A stretch of DNA of 64,000 nt from Adiantum capillus-veneris (lineage: Eukaryota; Streptophyta; Polypodiopsida; Polypodiales; Pteridaceae), in assembly GCA_014529385.2 (NCBI GenBank), contig CM043959.1:57946753-58010752 (forward strand), in the 5' to 3' direction. Made by a program: the position numbers and the translations under genes. This document shows, piece by piece, positions 11,959-23,399 of this stretch. Every line of letters starts with the position of its first letter. Positions within the stretch are counted from its first letter, which is position 1. The notes under the pieces were generated by a model. The model did not search any database and was not told the origin of the DNA. It worked only from the letters and a program-made list of their open reading frames with translations.

Positions 11959-12441
11959 TCACCAATCTTGAACAGCTCCCACTGCACGTAACCATGGTCT
12001 GCCCAGTATAATAGGATATGCTCCCAACCCTACTGGCATCACATGAAAATCAACCACTGCCTTTGCATCATATGCCTCCACTTCTAAGCTCTTTACAACA
12101 CCCAAGCATTTTACTTTTTGATGGTTTGCCAATCTGATCCGAAACCCTGACACCCCAGTCACTGTAAGACCCATCTTCTCAACATATGAGTGTGTTATCA
12201 CACATATTTGGGCCCCGCCATCAACATAGCCTTGTCCTAAATTTTTCCTTTTATGCCACACATCTACTATTGGGAAAATGTCTGGTAGCTCATCCATTGC
12301 CAACACCTTCACTGAACCTCTCTCTATCTCTTTCTCCATTGGGTTAACCATCCTCTTCCACTGTCGCTTTAGTTTAGGCACCATCTCTATAAGCTGCCCA
12401 AAAGTAATATCTGCCTTCCTGCTCGTCAGATCCTCCTTCAA
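11959..12441 (-). pseudogene. E1 aspartic protease
   Basis: It would cut the polyprotein. The active-site strand reads GYVDGGAQICVI, so Asp-Gly-Gly stands in place of the usual Asp-Ser/Thr-Gly. The flap-side motif ILGRPWLR is present about 85 residues later. Asp-Gly-Gly-type sites occur in some Tat-like elements, so this need not be a lesion. Confidence 0.85.
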
Positions 12442-12579
12442 GTCATAGCTTAATTGCCCATCCCCTAGTGGAAAATCTAAAACATGAAACTTTCGACGAG
12501 CTCTCCTTTTCCTCTTGGCCTTGACATCCTCGCCTTCATGGCTCTTTCCTTTCTTCTTACTAGGACCTGGGGCACTTCT

Positions 12580-13715
12580 TCATTCCTTTTCCTCTGTGGT
12601 CCTCTTCCCAATAGGCATCACTAATGTATCCTCTAGCTTTGATGCCTTCTCCAAGGTGACTACACTTAACACTTTTGTCTTTCCCTTTTTCTCTTGGGTT
12701 AATCCACTGGTTCCTTCTTCTCCCTTGATTTCGATGCCATAATCATTTGACCTAGTTAGCACCTGTCTTGGCAATGGATACATGTCTCCCCCCATCCTTG
12801 GTGGCTTATCACATTGCGGGCTAATGTGGCCCAACTCTCCACAATTTTAACATGTGGGCGTCTGCCTCCAGAACCTACCATTACTTTGTCCAACACCATT
12901 CTTAGGTCTTTCTTCACCTCCTGGCTGATTTGCAAACCTCCCTCGACCTCGATTATTTCCCACCTGACCTAGCATATTTAGGATGAGATTCTTCATTAAA
13001 TCTACCACTTGCCTCATGTCTTTCCTTAGCCCATCATCTTGCACTGCTGTAGTGACCACTATTGGCATAACTTGAGGAGTAACAGCAACCATTGGTTCAT
13101 GATGAACGCCTGGCATGCGACCTTGTAAAGAGTCAATAGGCTGAAATTCAGACCTCATGGGCAAATACTCCACCCCTAACTGGCTCATTTTCTTAACTTC
13201 CACTCTTTGTTCCTGGCCACCTCTAGTGCATCTTCATATGTCCTAGGCTTCTTTAGCTCCACTCTCCAACGTATATTCTCCCAAAGACCAGCCAAAAACC
13301 TGTCCTTCTTCATCATGTTAGGCGGGGGTACTTGTGGTGTTAAGGCCTTGCACATTCGCTCCCATGCCAATGAAAACTTTCGTATGTACGCATCTACTGG
13401 CTCACCTTCCTTTTGCACTAAAGCCTGTACTTCTTGCCACACTTTGTCAGGATCTTCTGTATTCACAAACTCCACTTCCAATCCATGCCTTAGATTTTCC
13501 CAACTCAATCTTACAGGTGGATCAGCCACACGCAACTCCTCTTCAAATGCTTTGGACCAAACTCGTGCATCACTCTTCAAAAAAATTTGGAGAAGGCGTA
13601 ACATCTGCGCCGGGTCATGAATCTAGTTGCTATTACAGGCAACCTCCATCTTTTCCAAAAAGTCTTCCACATCTTCATCACTTCTTCCATGAAACTCCGG
13701 ATAAGAGAAAGCCAT
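12580..13715 (-). pseudogene. E1 gag
   Basis: Capsid gene. I place the start at 13715 (MAFSYPEFHGRSDEDVEDF), which gives the usual gag opening of a target-like F-G-S-ED-FL segment. The retrotransposon gag core follows (WSKAFEEEL, then PVDAYIRKFSLAWERM). The zinc knuckle is C-stop-NCGELGHISPQC: a TAA at 12847-12849 falls inside it. Another TAG is at 13623-13625. Confidence 0.85.
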
Positions 13716-13872
13716 GGCTACCCAAGCTTAATGCTTTGAGAACCTCTTCGAACACACGTACAAGAACCCAAACTTTTTTTACTGACTCAGTTCCAGAAAC
13801 TTCAATGGAGCTCAACTTTACAAACACCTGCACATCAAATGAGTTTTCATAGTTGATCATTGGAATTACAAC

Positions 13873-14757
13873 AGACAAAGGACATTCCAGTATCTCTCTT
13901 AATCTTCTTGGCCCGAACATGAAGACTATGCGTTGCTGGAAAAAGATCTTCCTAGACACATGAACATTTATTTGGATTCTCTAGGTTAAATGAAAAGGAG
14001 TGAATTGAGGGCCATTTTGATCATCCATTAAAGCCAACCATGAAGCTCCCAAGAAAGCACACCTGTTTTATCCTCTGATTTTGCCAAAATTTCAGCAGCA
14101 TAACAACATAAATGGCTCAAAAGACCAAAAAACCAGCCATCACAACTCGGAAAAATTTTGGCAGAGTTTCCCCAGAAGTAGAGCAGTAGGAACCCAAAAT
14201 ATAGACTGTATATGTATGCATAAACTGTCAACAATAGAACCCGTGCATCAAATAGGACTCACAAGTACATAGCCTATGGCGAGGTCACGAAAAGGGTTCT
14301 CCAGCTACCTGTATCACCGAAAGGATCTCCACATTTGAGAATCCCCCAGCTCAATAAAACCTCACGCTATCGACCTACACACGAAGGCTAATGCAAATCG
14401 CGTATAGTCAAGTCTCAGAAATGACTATCTTCCAGACCAAGTCTCAGAAATGGTTGGGACTGCCAAATATGGCTCCACAAAGGCGTACAATTGGTAGTTT
14501 CCACAAGTAACGTACAATCCAATAGACAATGCGCTCAAACAGGCGCCAAGTGATGCATACCCACAACAACTACAAGTGACATCACTGCTAGTATATCACT
14601 GTACTCCAGCTACCTGTACCTGTGTGAATCACATGTACCTGTACATGTCCCTGTAACCTATAATTTGCAACCTGCAACCTGTAATCCCGAATCTCGAAGC
14701 TCGAAGCTCGAAGCAGAAGGTACTCGAAGAAGATCCTCAGTGGGGGCACCAAAAGAA
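13873..14757 (-). mobile_element. E1 leader between 5' LTR and gag
   Basis: An 885-bp leader follows the LTR on the minus strand. The candidate primer-binding site is TTTTGGTGCCCCCACTGAGG at about 14755-14736; I cannot name the tRNA with confidence. The gag-proximal end (FMFGPRRLREIL frame, 13873-13960) resembles part of the E2 LTR. Confidence 0.8.
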
Positions 14758-15905
14758 TGTGAGCGGGATGAAAACACACACAACACCTCTATAACGACCC
14801 GAAACACACTCTTGGGAAGATACACACACACACTATGGGGCACCACTCGGCTTACTCAACACACCTGGCCGAGACAGGGAACACACCTCTAGAGTGAGAG
14901 GAGAGACTATCCACTTGCCCACTCCACACACTCACACACACACACTCACACACACACACCCAAAAAACTCAGCTCAAAAGAGGAGAATTTCTAATGTTTA
15001 GATACAATTGAGCTTGGGCCAACACCAATGGGGCAAATAGTTTACACAGTATTTGAGAAATACACCAGATACAACCACAAAGTTAAGCAAAGGCTTCACT
15101 CACCGAGAGAAGATTACACAAAAAAACGGCAGAAAAAGAGTGAGTAATTTGGAAAAATGGAGAGCGCCATCGTGTCCGAAACGGCCCAAAACCCCAGTCT
15201 ACAATGTCAAAGTGCTCAAATCCAACCTCGGATGAGCAGTTTACGGCCAAAACAGGCTCCAAAATGAGCAAAAACACACCTGCGGCTCTTCCTCCTCTTC
15301 TCTCCACGTTTTTGCTGGTCTTCTCTCAGTTTTTTTCAGTTCCCACACTTAGCTTTATTAGGTGGTCACCCTTGGCCTTCTAGATGACCTCAAACGGACC
15401 CCGAACAGGCCAAAAACTGACCTCGCAGTGCATAGTTATCACCTTTTTGCATCATCCGCACACCTGGCACTCATTTCTTTTCAATAATGCGTCTCGCAAC
15501 CATGTGAAGTGGACCCAAAAAGTGATCCTAATAATGACCTTTCTGCATAACTCTCACAAGAAAACACCCACGTTGTGTCCGTATTCATCCACATGCAAAT
15601 ATTGACCCCGTTCGACCTCCTGACGCCACTAGATGCCATCTGACACACCTGCTTACCTCATGTCGTTGGCCCGTGGATAGCTTCCTCGAGAATTTTTTAG
15701 CGCTAACAACTCCTCTTTATTATAGAAAAAACACAGTGATACTGGTAATAGTGAAAATCGATGCACTATGTACACCCTGTCCTACCTGTACACATGTGGG
15801 CCCCACGTAACCACTTGGCTCTGAAAAATGGGCAATTCTTTATTTGATGCACCATGCATGTATCTGTACATATGCGCAATCCCTTGCTCCAATAAACTCC
15901 TAACA
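14758..15905 (-). mobile_element. E1 5' LTR
   Basis: 1,148 bp with plus-strand ends TGTGAGCGGG and CTCCTAACA, paired with 7243-8377. Confidence 0.95.
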
Positions 15906-17465
15906 ACGTCAAAAGAAAATTTATAGTCTATGAGAGGGAGTATGATGGGATTTGGTGATAGAAGTATTTCAGTGAGCCTTTCTAGACCAAAGAGAAACAC
16001 TATACGTTGTTAAAAGTGTATTTTACACGCCTAATCCATACGTTAATTCTAATAGATCATACAGAGTGAAAGCGATAGAAATTATCATCATGTGGGTTAT
16101 TCATCTAGGATAGTATGTGAGAAATGTAGATGGAAGTGAAGAGATGAGAAGTTTCCCTCCCAAGCCCTATTCTTGCCCGTACTGCGGGGAGAGATGTACC
16201 TGTAGCAAGGAGAACCTAGAATTTGTAGAGAGGATGAATTACTAAGAATGAGAGAGATAGGTTTGGTTAAGGAGATGAGATTAGATATATATAGGATTAG
16301 AGATGAAAAAGAAAACAACAAGAAATCAAGAAAACATCAATGTAGAACACATCTTACTTGACAAACCCTTCGGCACCATTATTGATGGAGAGAGAAGAAG
16401 AGGGAAGAATTCAACTTTGATTGATATGCAAAGTCCACGACCTTCTTTGATTAGAGTTGATCTTCCAAGGATAGCATGCAAGAATGGCTAGTCTTCCTCT
16501 AGGAGAAAGTGTAGGCTTAGGCTTATGTTAATGGCTAAGTACAATTTGGCATTACTACTCACTCCCTCATGAATTTCTCTCATCAATGGCTTGAATGGTT
16601 GAGTTGTTTTCAAGGAAGAAGAGGTTCCCTTTTATAGTTGAAGGGAATCCCCAAGGGTTTACACAAGAAGAGAAGAGCCAGTGTGAACAAAAACTGGAAA
16701 AGTTGGAAATGAGCTGTCCCTGCATGATGTGGGCAGACTGGGGTCCAGTATTTTGATCATTTCTCCTGAATCGTGGCTCCAAATAAAAAAGTAAAAATAT
16801 GGGCAAAAAATTTAGCTCATTAGCTACGATTTTCATTTTAAAATCGTTTTCCAATTCGGATTGGAACCTTGTGTAAAAAAAATCATCAAAATAGGGTCCA
16901 TTTCTGGCACCAAAAGTCTTCCTGTGGTCCCCTTAGCCTAGACTTTCATTTGATTCCAAAGGACACCTCATGCCATATGAAAGCATGACATTGATTGTTG
17001 ACAAAGTTTTGTAATCATGCTTGCAATAATGCATTAAAATAAGTGTATCTTTGAAATCATGCCACCTAGTGTCCCACTAGGATTTGATTCCCTTCTAGTA
17101 GCCATTTAAAAAGAAATATAAAAAAAATATAACAAATACATAGAATATATATATATTGGAGTTTACCCTAGATATAGGATTTAGGTAGGGTGTGAGATAA
17201 TAATGAGATGGTAGAAAGAAATAATCAATGCTTTTTGCCACAAGTTAAAGAGGCGGAGCTATTGACGCTTTTCCCATAGTATTTTCTGATGTTAAAGTAA
17301 GAATAGGTTACCCTTGAGATAAATAATAGGACGAGATAGAAAGCTTATTGTTATACTTACATATGGATATGTACATTATAGGAAATATAATTATGTATCT
17401 AAAACGTTACAATATAGATCTCGTAGTAGCATGCGTTCCCACTATATACGTGTCACAGCACGACA
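15906..17465 (-). mobile_element. E2 3' LTR, second fragment
   Basis: It resumes exactly where 5979 stopped and matches 23833-25356 to the end GCACGACA. A purine tract (AGAGGGGATGGA on the minus strand, 17466-17477) abuts it, as expected upstream of a 3' LTR. Confidence 0.95.
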
Positions 17466-17477
17466 TCCATCCCCTCT

Positions 17478-18593
17478 AAACCCGCACATCCTCCGGGATG
17501 TGCCACATTGTTTCTTTGTAAGATTAGCCCTCTTGTATATCTTCCTTGCTTTCTTCTTCACTGGATAATTCCAAAGCTTCATCTTCACTTTGATCTTCAC
17601 CTGTGTTTTTCTCTTCTTCCTCATCGACATCTTCTGGGTCATTGTCTCTCCTTCTCTTAAACATTTTGATCCTTTTTCGTACAATGGGAATCTTTACTTA
17701 TGTACCATCTAGTTCAGACAAGCTGTAAGTAGCATATGGTCCAAACCATCTTTTTGAAAACTTACGCATGATTGTGTGCTAGTTATCAAGGCTACTATCA
17801 TACACTAAAACCCAGTCACCTTTGTCAATGCTTTGCTCCTGAGTCAATGTCGCTTATCATAGTCCTTGTTTTTCAACCTTGCATTTTTGAGTCGTTCTTT
17901 TGCAACCTCAATGTATCCAGGTCTTCTCTCGAGTTGCCTTATAATGCGCAATGCAAGGAGATCTTCTCTGTTGAGCCCCTCTTTTCAAGGTAGTACATTC
18001 CATGTGGGAATTGTATCTTCAATCGGCATCACTGGCTTTTGACCATACATTAGCTCCGTAGGCATGTAGCCAGTTAGTGAGCTATGTGTTGTACAATCAG
18101 CCCATAAAGCATATGGTAACAATTTTGGTCACTCACCAACTCTTCCTTCACAAGCCTTGGCCAATGCTTTGATGATAGGAGGATGCCCTTTTTCACTCTT
18201 TCCATTGCCTTCAGGGTTGTAAGCTGTAGTAAGAGAAAGCTTGATTCCTAATCTAAAAAAGAACTCCCTTGCTTCTTCGGCATCTAGTTCACCTCTGTCT
18301 GTAGTGATTATTTCCCACACAACCATAACGGCAAATCACCTCATCAAGAAGGAATTTGCACACAGCTTCTGTGGTTTTAGCTCTTAATGCTCTTCCGAAT
18401 CAACCTAATTAGTTAGGTCCTCTCGTGCAAGAACCAAGTACCTCATCTGCCAGAGACCTAAAGGCATTGTGACTAGATCCACAACCCATTTATAGTGCAT
18501 GGCTATAGGGTGCAATCCATCATGATGTTGGACATTTGAATACATTTGACAAGTTACACATGACTCTACAAATTGAGATACATCTTCATACAT
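17478..18593 (-). pseudogene. E2 integrase, core and tail
   Basis: The zinc CXXC is in SCVTCQ, the first Asp in WVVDLVTMP, the second in ITTDRGELD, and the Glu in NPEGNGKSEKGH, so all three catalytic residues are visible, though in different frames. A Lys-rich tail follows (17442-17684). A stop lies after the first Asp region near 18405, and more stops occur in the tail. Confidence 0.85.
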
Positions 18594-19641
18594 ACCCTTT
18601 CACCATTTTTTCTTTGAACTTGGAGAAGGTTTCCCACACACCCCTGTGTCCAGACCATAGACTCTCATGAAACTCTTGCATGAGCTTTAATTGAGTCTCT
18701 TTTTTACATATAACCCTTTGTCGTGTAGCACCCTTTTGTTTAGGATGCTCCCACAAGTAACCATCCCTCAAAAAGTACCCATATGCTTTCCTGCGTATCC
18801 TCTTGAATTCATGTTCATACCAATCATCCTGTTTTGTTAGAGTACTCAAGTAGCTTCCAATAGATAGCCAATCACCTTCATAAAGATCTTTCAAGAACAA
18901 TTCAAGTGAATTAGTCAAGCAGACATTGTTACCTTTGACATGAGAGATAGAATAGAACTTTGTGCCTACATCATCTCCCTCATCAATCATTTGTGACTCA
19001 TCTTCATACCTTGCCCTTGATAGCATATATGCCACCGTATTGTCTTTACCTGCAATGTTCTTAAACTCGGGATTTAAGGACTTAATGTACGCAATCCACC
19101 GCAACATAGCAATGTCTGGCATTGAGCAGCTTGTAATCATCCCAAGAAGTGGTAGACAATCTGTTTCTACAACCACACATGCACCAATTAGGTACTCTTT
19201 CCCACTTTTCAAGGCTGTAACCATACCCCATAACTCTCTCTTTATCTGTGGATAGGTTCTTTGGCGAGCACTTAGTACCTTTGCTCCAAATCTTACCACA
19301 TACCTGTGTCCTTCTTTGTCATCTTTCCCTATTGCCCATCCAATCCCTGTAGGACTGGTGTCTACTGTCAGAATTACTGGCCTTTGACACTCATAGTCTA
19401 CCTTTCTCAAAGTCGTTGCTGACTGGAGCAACTCCTTTAGCTTTTTCATGGATTTTACATGTGCTTCTGTCCATTTAAACTTTTGATTCTTTCTAAGCAG
19501 CTGATAAAGAGGATCAGCTACATGTGCATAATGTGGAATCCAAATAACATAGAAGACACATGCTCCCAGAAACCTTCTAACCTCAGTGATGCTAGTACAC
19601 GTTTCTTTCATTCTCTGGATGGCATCTACCTTGTTGGACAA
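18586..19641 (-). pseudogene. E2 RNase H and integrase zinc-finger start
   Basis: A 351-codon open frame. It begins with the RT thumb/connection (MKETCTSITEVRRFLGACVF). Next is RNase H, with ILTVDTSPTGIGWAI, ELWGMVTAL and ETDCLPLLGM as its Asp, Glu, Asp blocks. It ends with the histidine pair HESLWSGHRG that opens the integrase zinc domain. There is no extra archaeal-type RNase H, so E2 is not built like E1. Confidence 0.88.
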
Positions 19642-20482
19642 GGTTTCCTACCATATGGCCCGCACATGTGCCCCACAATGAGCACTTCATTGACACCAAA
19701 CATAAACTTTTTCCCTGACAATGTAATATTCACTTCTTCCAACCTAGAAAAAAATTTATCACAATAATTTATGTGATTTACCACAAACCTGCGACATCCC
19801 TTGAGATCCAAAACTTCATCTTTGTCACTTTCTTCACATACTTTGATAGGCAAATCATCAATGAAAGGCATTGTGATTTGAGGAATAAAGTCACGTAAGA
19901 CCTTATTCATCCCATTCATCATATGTGCAACCGAGTTGGTTGCTCCCTGTGGCAAGGTACACATCCTTACCAAACCCAAAGGTGTCCGCATGGTTGTTAA
20001 GTCTCTACTTTCGATTGCAAGCTGAAATTGATCATACCCTGAGTAGAGATCCCCCATTGAGTAGATTGCCCTCCTTGCAAATGCCTCTGCAAACTCATCC
20101 ACAATTGGACCTGTACCTACATTTCTAATTGTCACCTTGTTCACTGGTTGCATATCTTGGATGAAGCGTAGAGAACCATTCTTCTTTGGAACTGTGAACC
20201 ACCTGTTTGAGTATGGAGCACAAGAAGGCTCCAAGATTCCCATTTTGATTTTCTCATTCAGTAGCTCTACTAACTTTGGAAATGAGCCTTTGGAACCGGA
20301 ATAGGCCGCAGATTCCAAGGCACATGAGGTATTGTGAAAATTACCATAGGAGCTACAATAGAAGGATCAACACATCCTATCTCATGTGGCTCAAATGCAA
20401 AAGCCTTACCATGCTTTGAAAGCATTTCTTTGAAGCACTTTGTCTCCTCCTGTGTTAGAAACTCCTCGCAACCAATCTGCAA
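19626..20482 (-). pseudogene. E2 reverse transcriptase
   Basis: Blocks in order: SNRWFTVPKKNGSLRFIQD, GDLYSGYDQFQLAIESRDLT, LPQGATNSVAHM, and the active site FIDDLPIK. The frame is open for 230 codons with a shift at about 20300 into the upstream fingers (HEIGCVDPSIVAP). Confidence 0.9.
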
Positions 20483-20499
20483 CTCTTGAAAAGACTCCT

Positions 20500-20940
20500 T
20501 TGTGAAGGTATGCCCGATCTTTTTAGGATTCCTTAAACTTGGTTACAAAGAAGCTTGCTCAATATTTTCCCTATTGTTGGGTGGTAAGGGTGAAGCTACT
20601 GGTTTTACCTTCTTTGCTACACTCTTGTATTTATTTTCAACATGGACTTCTGGGCCAACTGTTTGGTTTTCTTTAAAGGCTCTATTACTTCATACATTTC
20701 CATAGAGCATGCTTCCACAACTTCATTTTCAAGATGCAAACTAGACTCCACTATAGCATCAAGCTCACCCATAGTATCTACAAAAGAAACTTTCTCACAC
20801 AAACCCAAAACGTTTTCAGTAGGCTTTAGCAACCCACTCTTTTTCATGCCTATTGGTACATTATGCACATATTGCCTCTCACATCTTTTCAAATCTTCAA
20901 GTTTTGTAAAATATACTGATCCATTCCTTGTTACCAAGGA
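20500..20940 (-). pseudogene. E2 protease-RT linker
   Basis: The open stretch KLEDLKRCERQYVHNVPIG lies between protease and RT. Its role is unknown. Confidence 0.55.
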
Positions 20941-21024
20941 GCTCGTTGAGAAAGTTTCACCTACTTTGGATCAGGAGAGACCCTTTTTCTTTCTGTACCA
21001 CTGCAATCCCGCCCCAATCCCGCT

Positions 21025-22359
21025 TTACAATGGTACTTGGCCAAAACCCGTCATTTCTCTATGATCATGAAACTCTTTGCTCACCTTTGGTAGAGGATGT
21101 TTTCTGAGGTTGTCACGATTTCTTTCATGGTTTACACAAACTGTGAGAAATTGGACAGCTCGTTTACCATCTTTGCTACGTATCCTAGCATATGCTGAAC
21201 CATCATCCATTACCTTTGTTTCCATTCGAACTCCAACAATGTAGGGTTGTCCAAGGATGAGATTATATGAAGATGTATCCTGTACAAAGAAGTTTTGGTC
21301 AATCTTTACATCACCTATTGTCATCTTCACACCTGGACATGCTGCATACAATTCATCGGATGAATTGTTTACCACTTTTACCATCCAGCCATGATCTGTG
21401 TCCATCGGCCATTTGCACTTGTTGTAGAGACTCTTTGACATTATGTTTATTTATGAACCATGGTCAATCAAGGCAACAAATGGCTCTTCAAGATCACCTA
21501 CCTTGACCAAAGTTTCTGTAGTAGCCCTTGCCCAATGACTTTGTGAATAGTAACTCCTAGGAATATCATCAACTTCTCCATCATCATTTGAGAAATGCAC
21601 TTGCTTCACTCTCCCACTAGATTGGTAGCATCCTACCATAGTTCCATCATCCTCCTCCTTATTTTGCAGTTGTATCCCTTGTGTCTTTGAGGTTTCCCCT
21701 TCAACTTGTGGACGACAAACTTCAACAAGGGTTTGTCTCTCTTGATGATGTCAATGATCTCCTCGTGGAATTCACGCTTTGCAATGCCAAGGACTTCTCC
21801 CAGAGTGAACTCAATCTTGCTATTCAAAATCTTTCCTCCAAGACTTTCTTCAAATCTGTAGCAACCTCACTATCAGATTATAGTTTATAAGTTGGGCCTT
21901 TTGTCTTACCTTTTGTTGGCTCTTTCTTCTTTCCTGTTGACAATGTAGACTCCTCCATGAGTACTTCAAGTGGAAACACTCCTTGTGTCGGGGTTGTTTG
22001 GGAAGGCATTGAGTCGCTTCTTCCCCCACTTCTAGAAGCTCTTTTGATGGTCCTTCATCAATATTCTCACGTCTGCGCTTCTCTTCTACATTCGCCTCAT
22101 TTTGTTGGCATTTTGTAATGTAGGCATGCACTGACAATGAGTCCACTGGATCATTCCATCCTGTTTCTAGACGTATGCAATCACCTGCTTCATGTAGAAT
22201 CTCTTTTGTAAAATTTTCCTTTTTAGCTAATTGCATGACATTTGGCCAAATTTGACCATGATGGTCACTCACCTCTTCATCACTAAGATGCTCAATTTTT
22301 ACTCCATAAGTAGCTACCTCAACTGAAGAGGATGGCATGCTTAGTTTCCATATCTTCAA
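21025..22359 (-). pseudogene. E2 gag C-terminus and aspartic protease
   Basis: The pre-protease segment FTLGEVLGIAKREFHEEIID is followed by the protease strand VALIDHGS with Asp-His-Gly at the active site. An in-frame TAA comes right after that Ser (near 21450). The frame then continues INIMSKSLY and reaches LILGQPYIVGVRMETKV. Asp-His-Gly with this context is a known protease variant in some gypsy groups; that is from memory of the family. There are frameshifts near 21640 and 21830. Confidence 0.8.
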
Positions 22360-22427
22360 CTAAGGTTTGCATTCCCCCCTTCCCAAAGTTAGTTCTCAAG
22401 GGTAGACCTGTCTCTCTTAAGTGGATT

Positions 22428-23346
22428 TTACCATCTTACATGGTCTGTACTATCACACCAAATACATCTATTAACAAACCCTTCTTGGGGATGTTGTCTT
22501 TGCCTAGGAAATGGCCCTGATGTTTGGTCTTTTTCTTCAAGCTTTGCAAGCTTCACCTTCAAGTCACGCATTCCCTTCACAAGCTCATCTAGCATGGACT
22601 CATCAAACGTAGGAGCGATAAAAGTAGGCTTTACCATTTTGTCAGAAGTTGAGGTGGAAGGACTTGTAGTGTTTACTACCATCTTGTCCCTTCTTCTTTG
22701 TCGTTTGGCAAGTAGTGAGACAGCACCTTCAACCTCATTCCAGTTGGTCTTTAGTTCTTGCTCAGCATCTTTATCTTCAAGAAGAAGCTCCAAATTTTCT
22801 TGAAACTCTTTACCTGCGCTTGTAAGAAAAGATCTGTCTTCTCTGCATCTAGTGTGGCCCTTTCTGTCCTGGTGAGTTGTGCATAGTGCCGCTCAAATTC
22901 CCTAAGTATCTCTGTTATTGATAGTCCTTGCTTTGGCTTGACTACCCATTCTAAGAATGTCCTTTTGGTCACTCTCTCCGAGTCCTCCATGAAATATTCC
23001 TCCTTTAAAGCTACTTTGAGTTCTTCCCAATTTCTCCCATGCCCATCTTTAATTTCCCTAACATGCTCCCTAATTTCTGGAGCAACAACTAGCTCAAAGC
23101 TTTGAATCATCTCACCTTCTGACACGCGATGTAGCTCCATCTCCTTCACATACTCGCGTAAGTACTTGGTTACATCTTTGCCATTGAATTGATCCATTCT
23201 GTTGACGATCGCTTGTATGGCCTTCGTTGCAGAAATCTCCCTTCTTTCAGTGGCATGTTGTTGTTGCATGAACATTGCAAATGCTTGAAAATTTGCATTG
23301 TTGTTGGGTCAAAATGCATACCCTGTTGCTCAACATGATCACCCAT
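22428..23346 (-). pseudogene. E2 gag
   Basis: It starts at MGDHVEQQGMHFDP (23346), shifts frame near 23290, then runs through a gag core (MDQFNGKDVTKYLREYVKEM, then WEELKVALKEEYF). Near the end is a truncated zinc knuckle, CIWCDSTDHVRW followed by a stop, which lacks the last Cys. Confidence 0.85.
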
Positions 23347-23399
23347 GGTTACCCACAAACTCTCACCCTAGCAGTTTCGCGTCGGGTTTACCAAAAATA

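Larger units (their letters stand above)
5980..15905 (-). mobile_element. E1, Ty3/gypsy retrotransposon with three LTRs, nested in E2
   Basis: On the minus strand the order is: full LTR (15905-14758), leader (14757-13873), gag, protease, reverse transcriptase, two RNase H domains, integrase, full LTR (8377-7243), a second leader copy (7242-6361), and a partial third LTR (6360-5980). The whole unit is bounded by TG/CA ends and the duplication ACGT (5976-5979 and 15906-15909), so it was inserted, or reshaped, as one unit. The dual RNase H layout is the hallmark of the Tat lineage of plant Ty3/gypsy elements. Coding regions have stops and a deletion in integrase. Confidence 0.92.
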
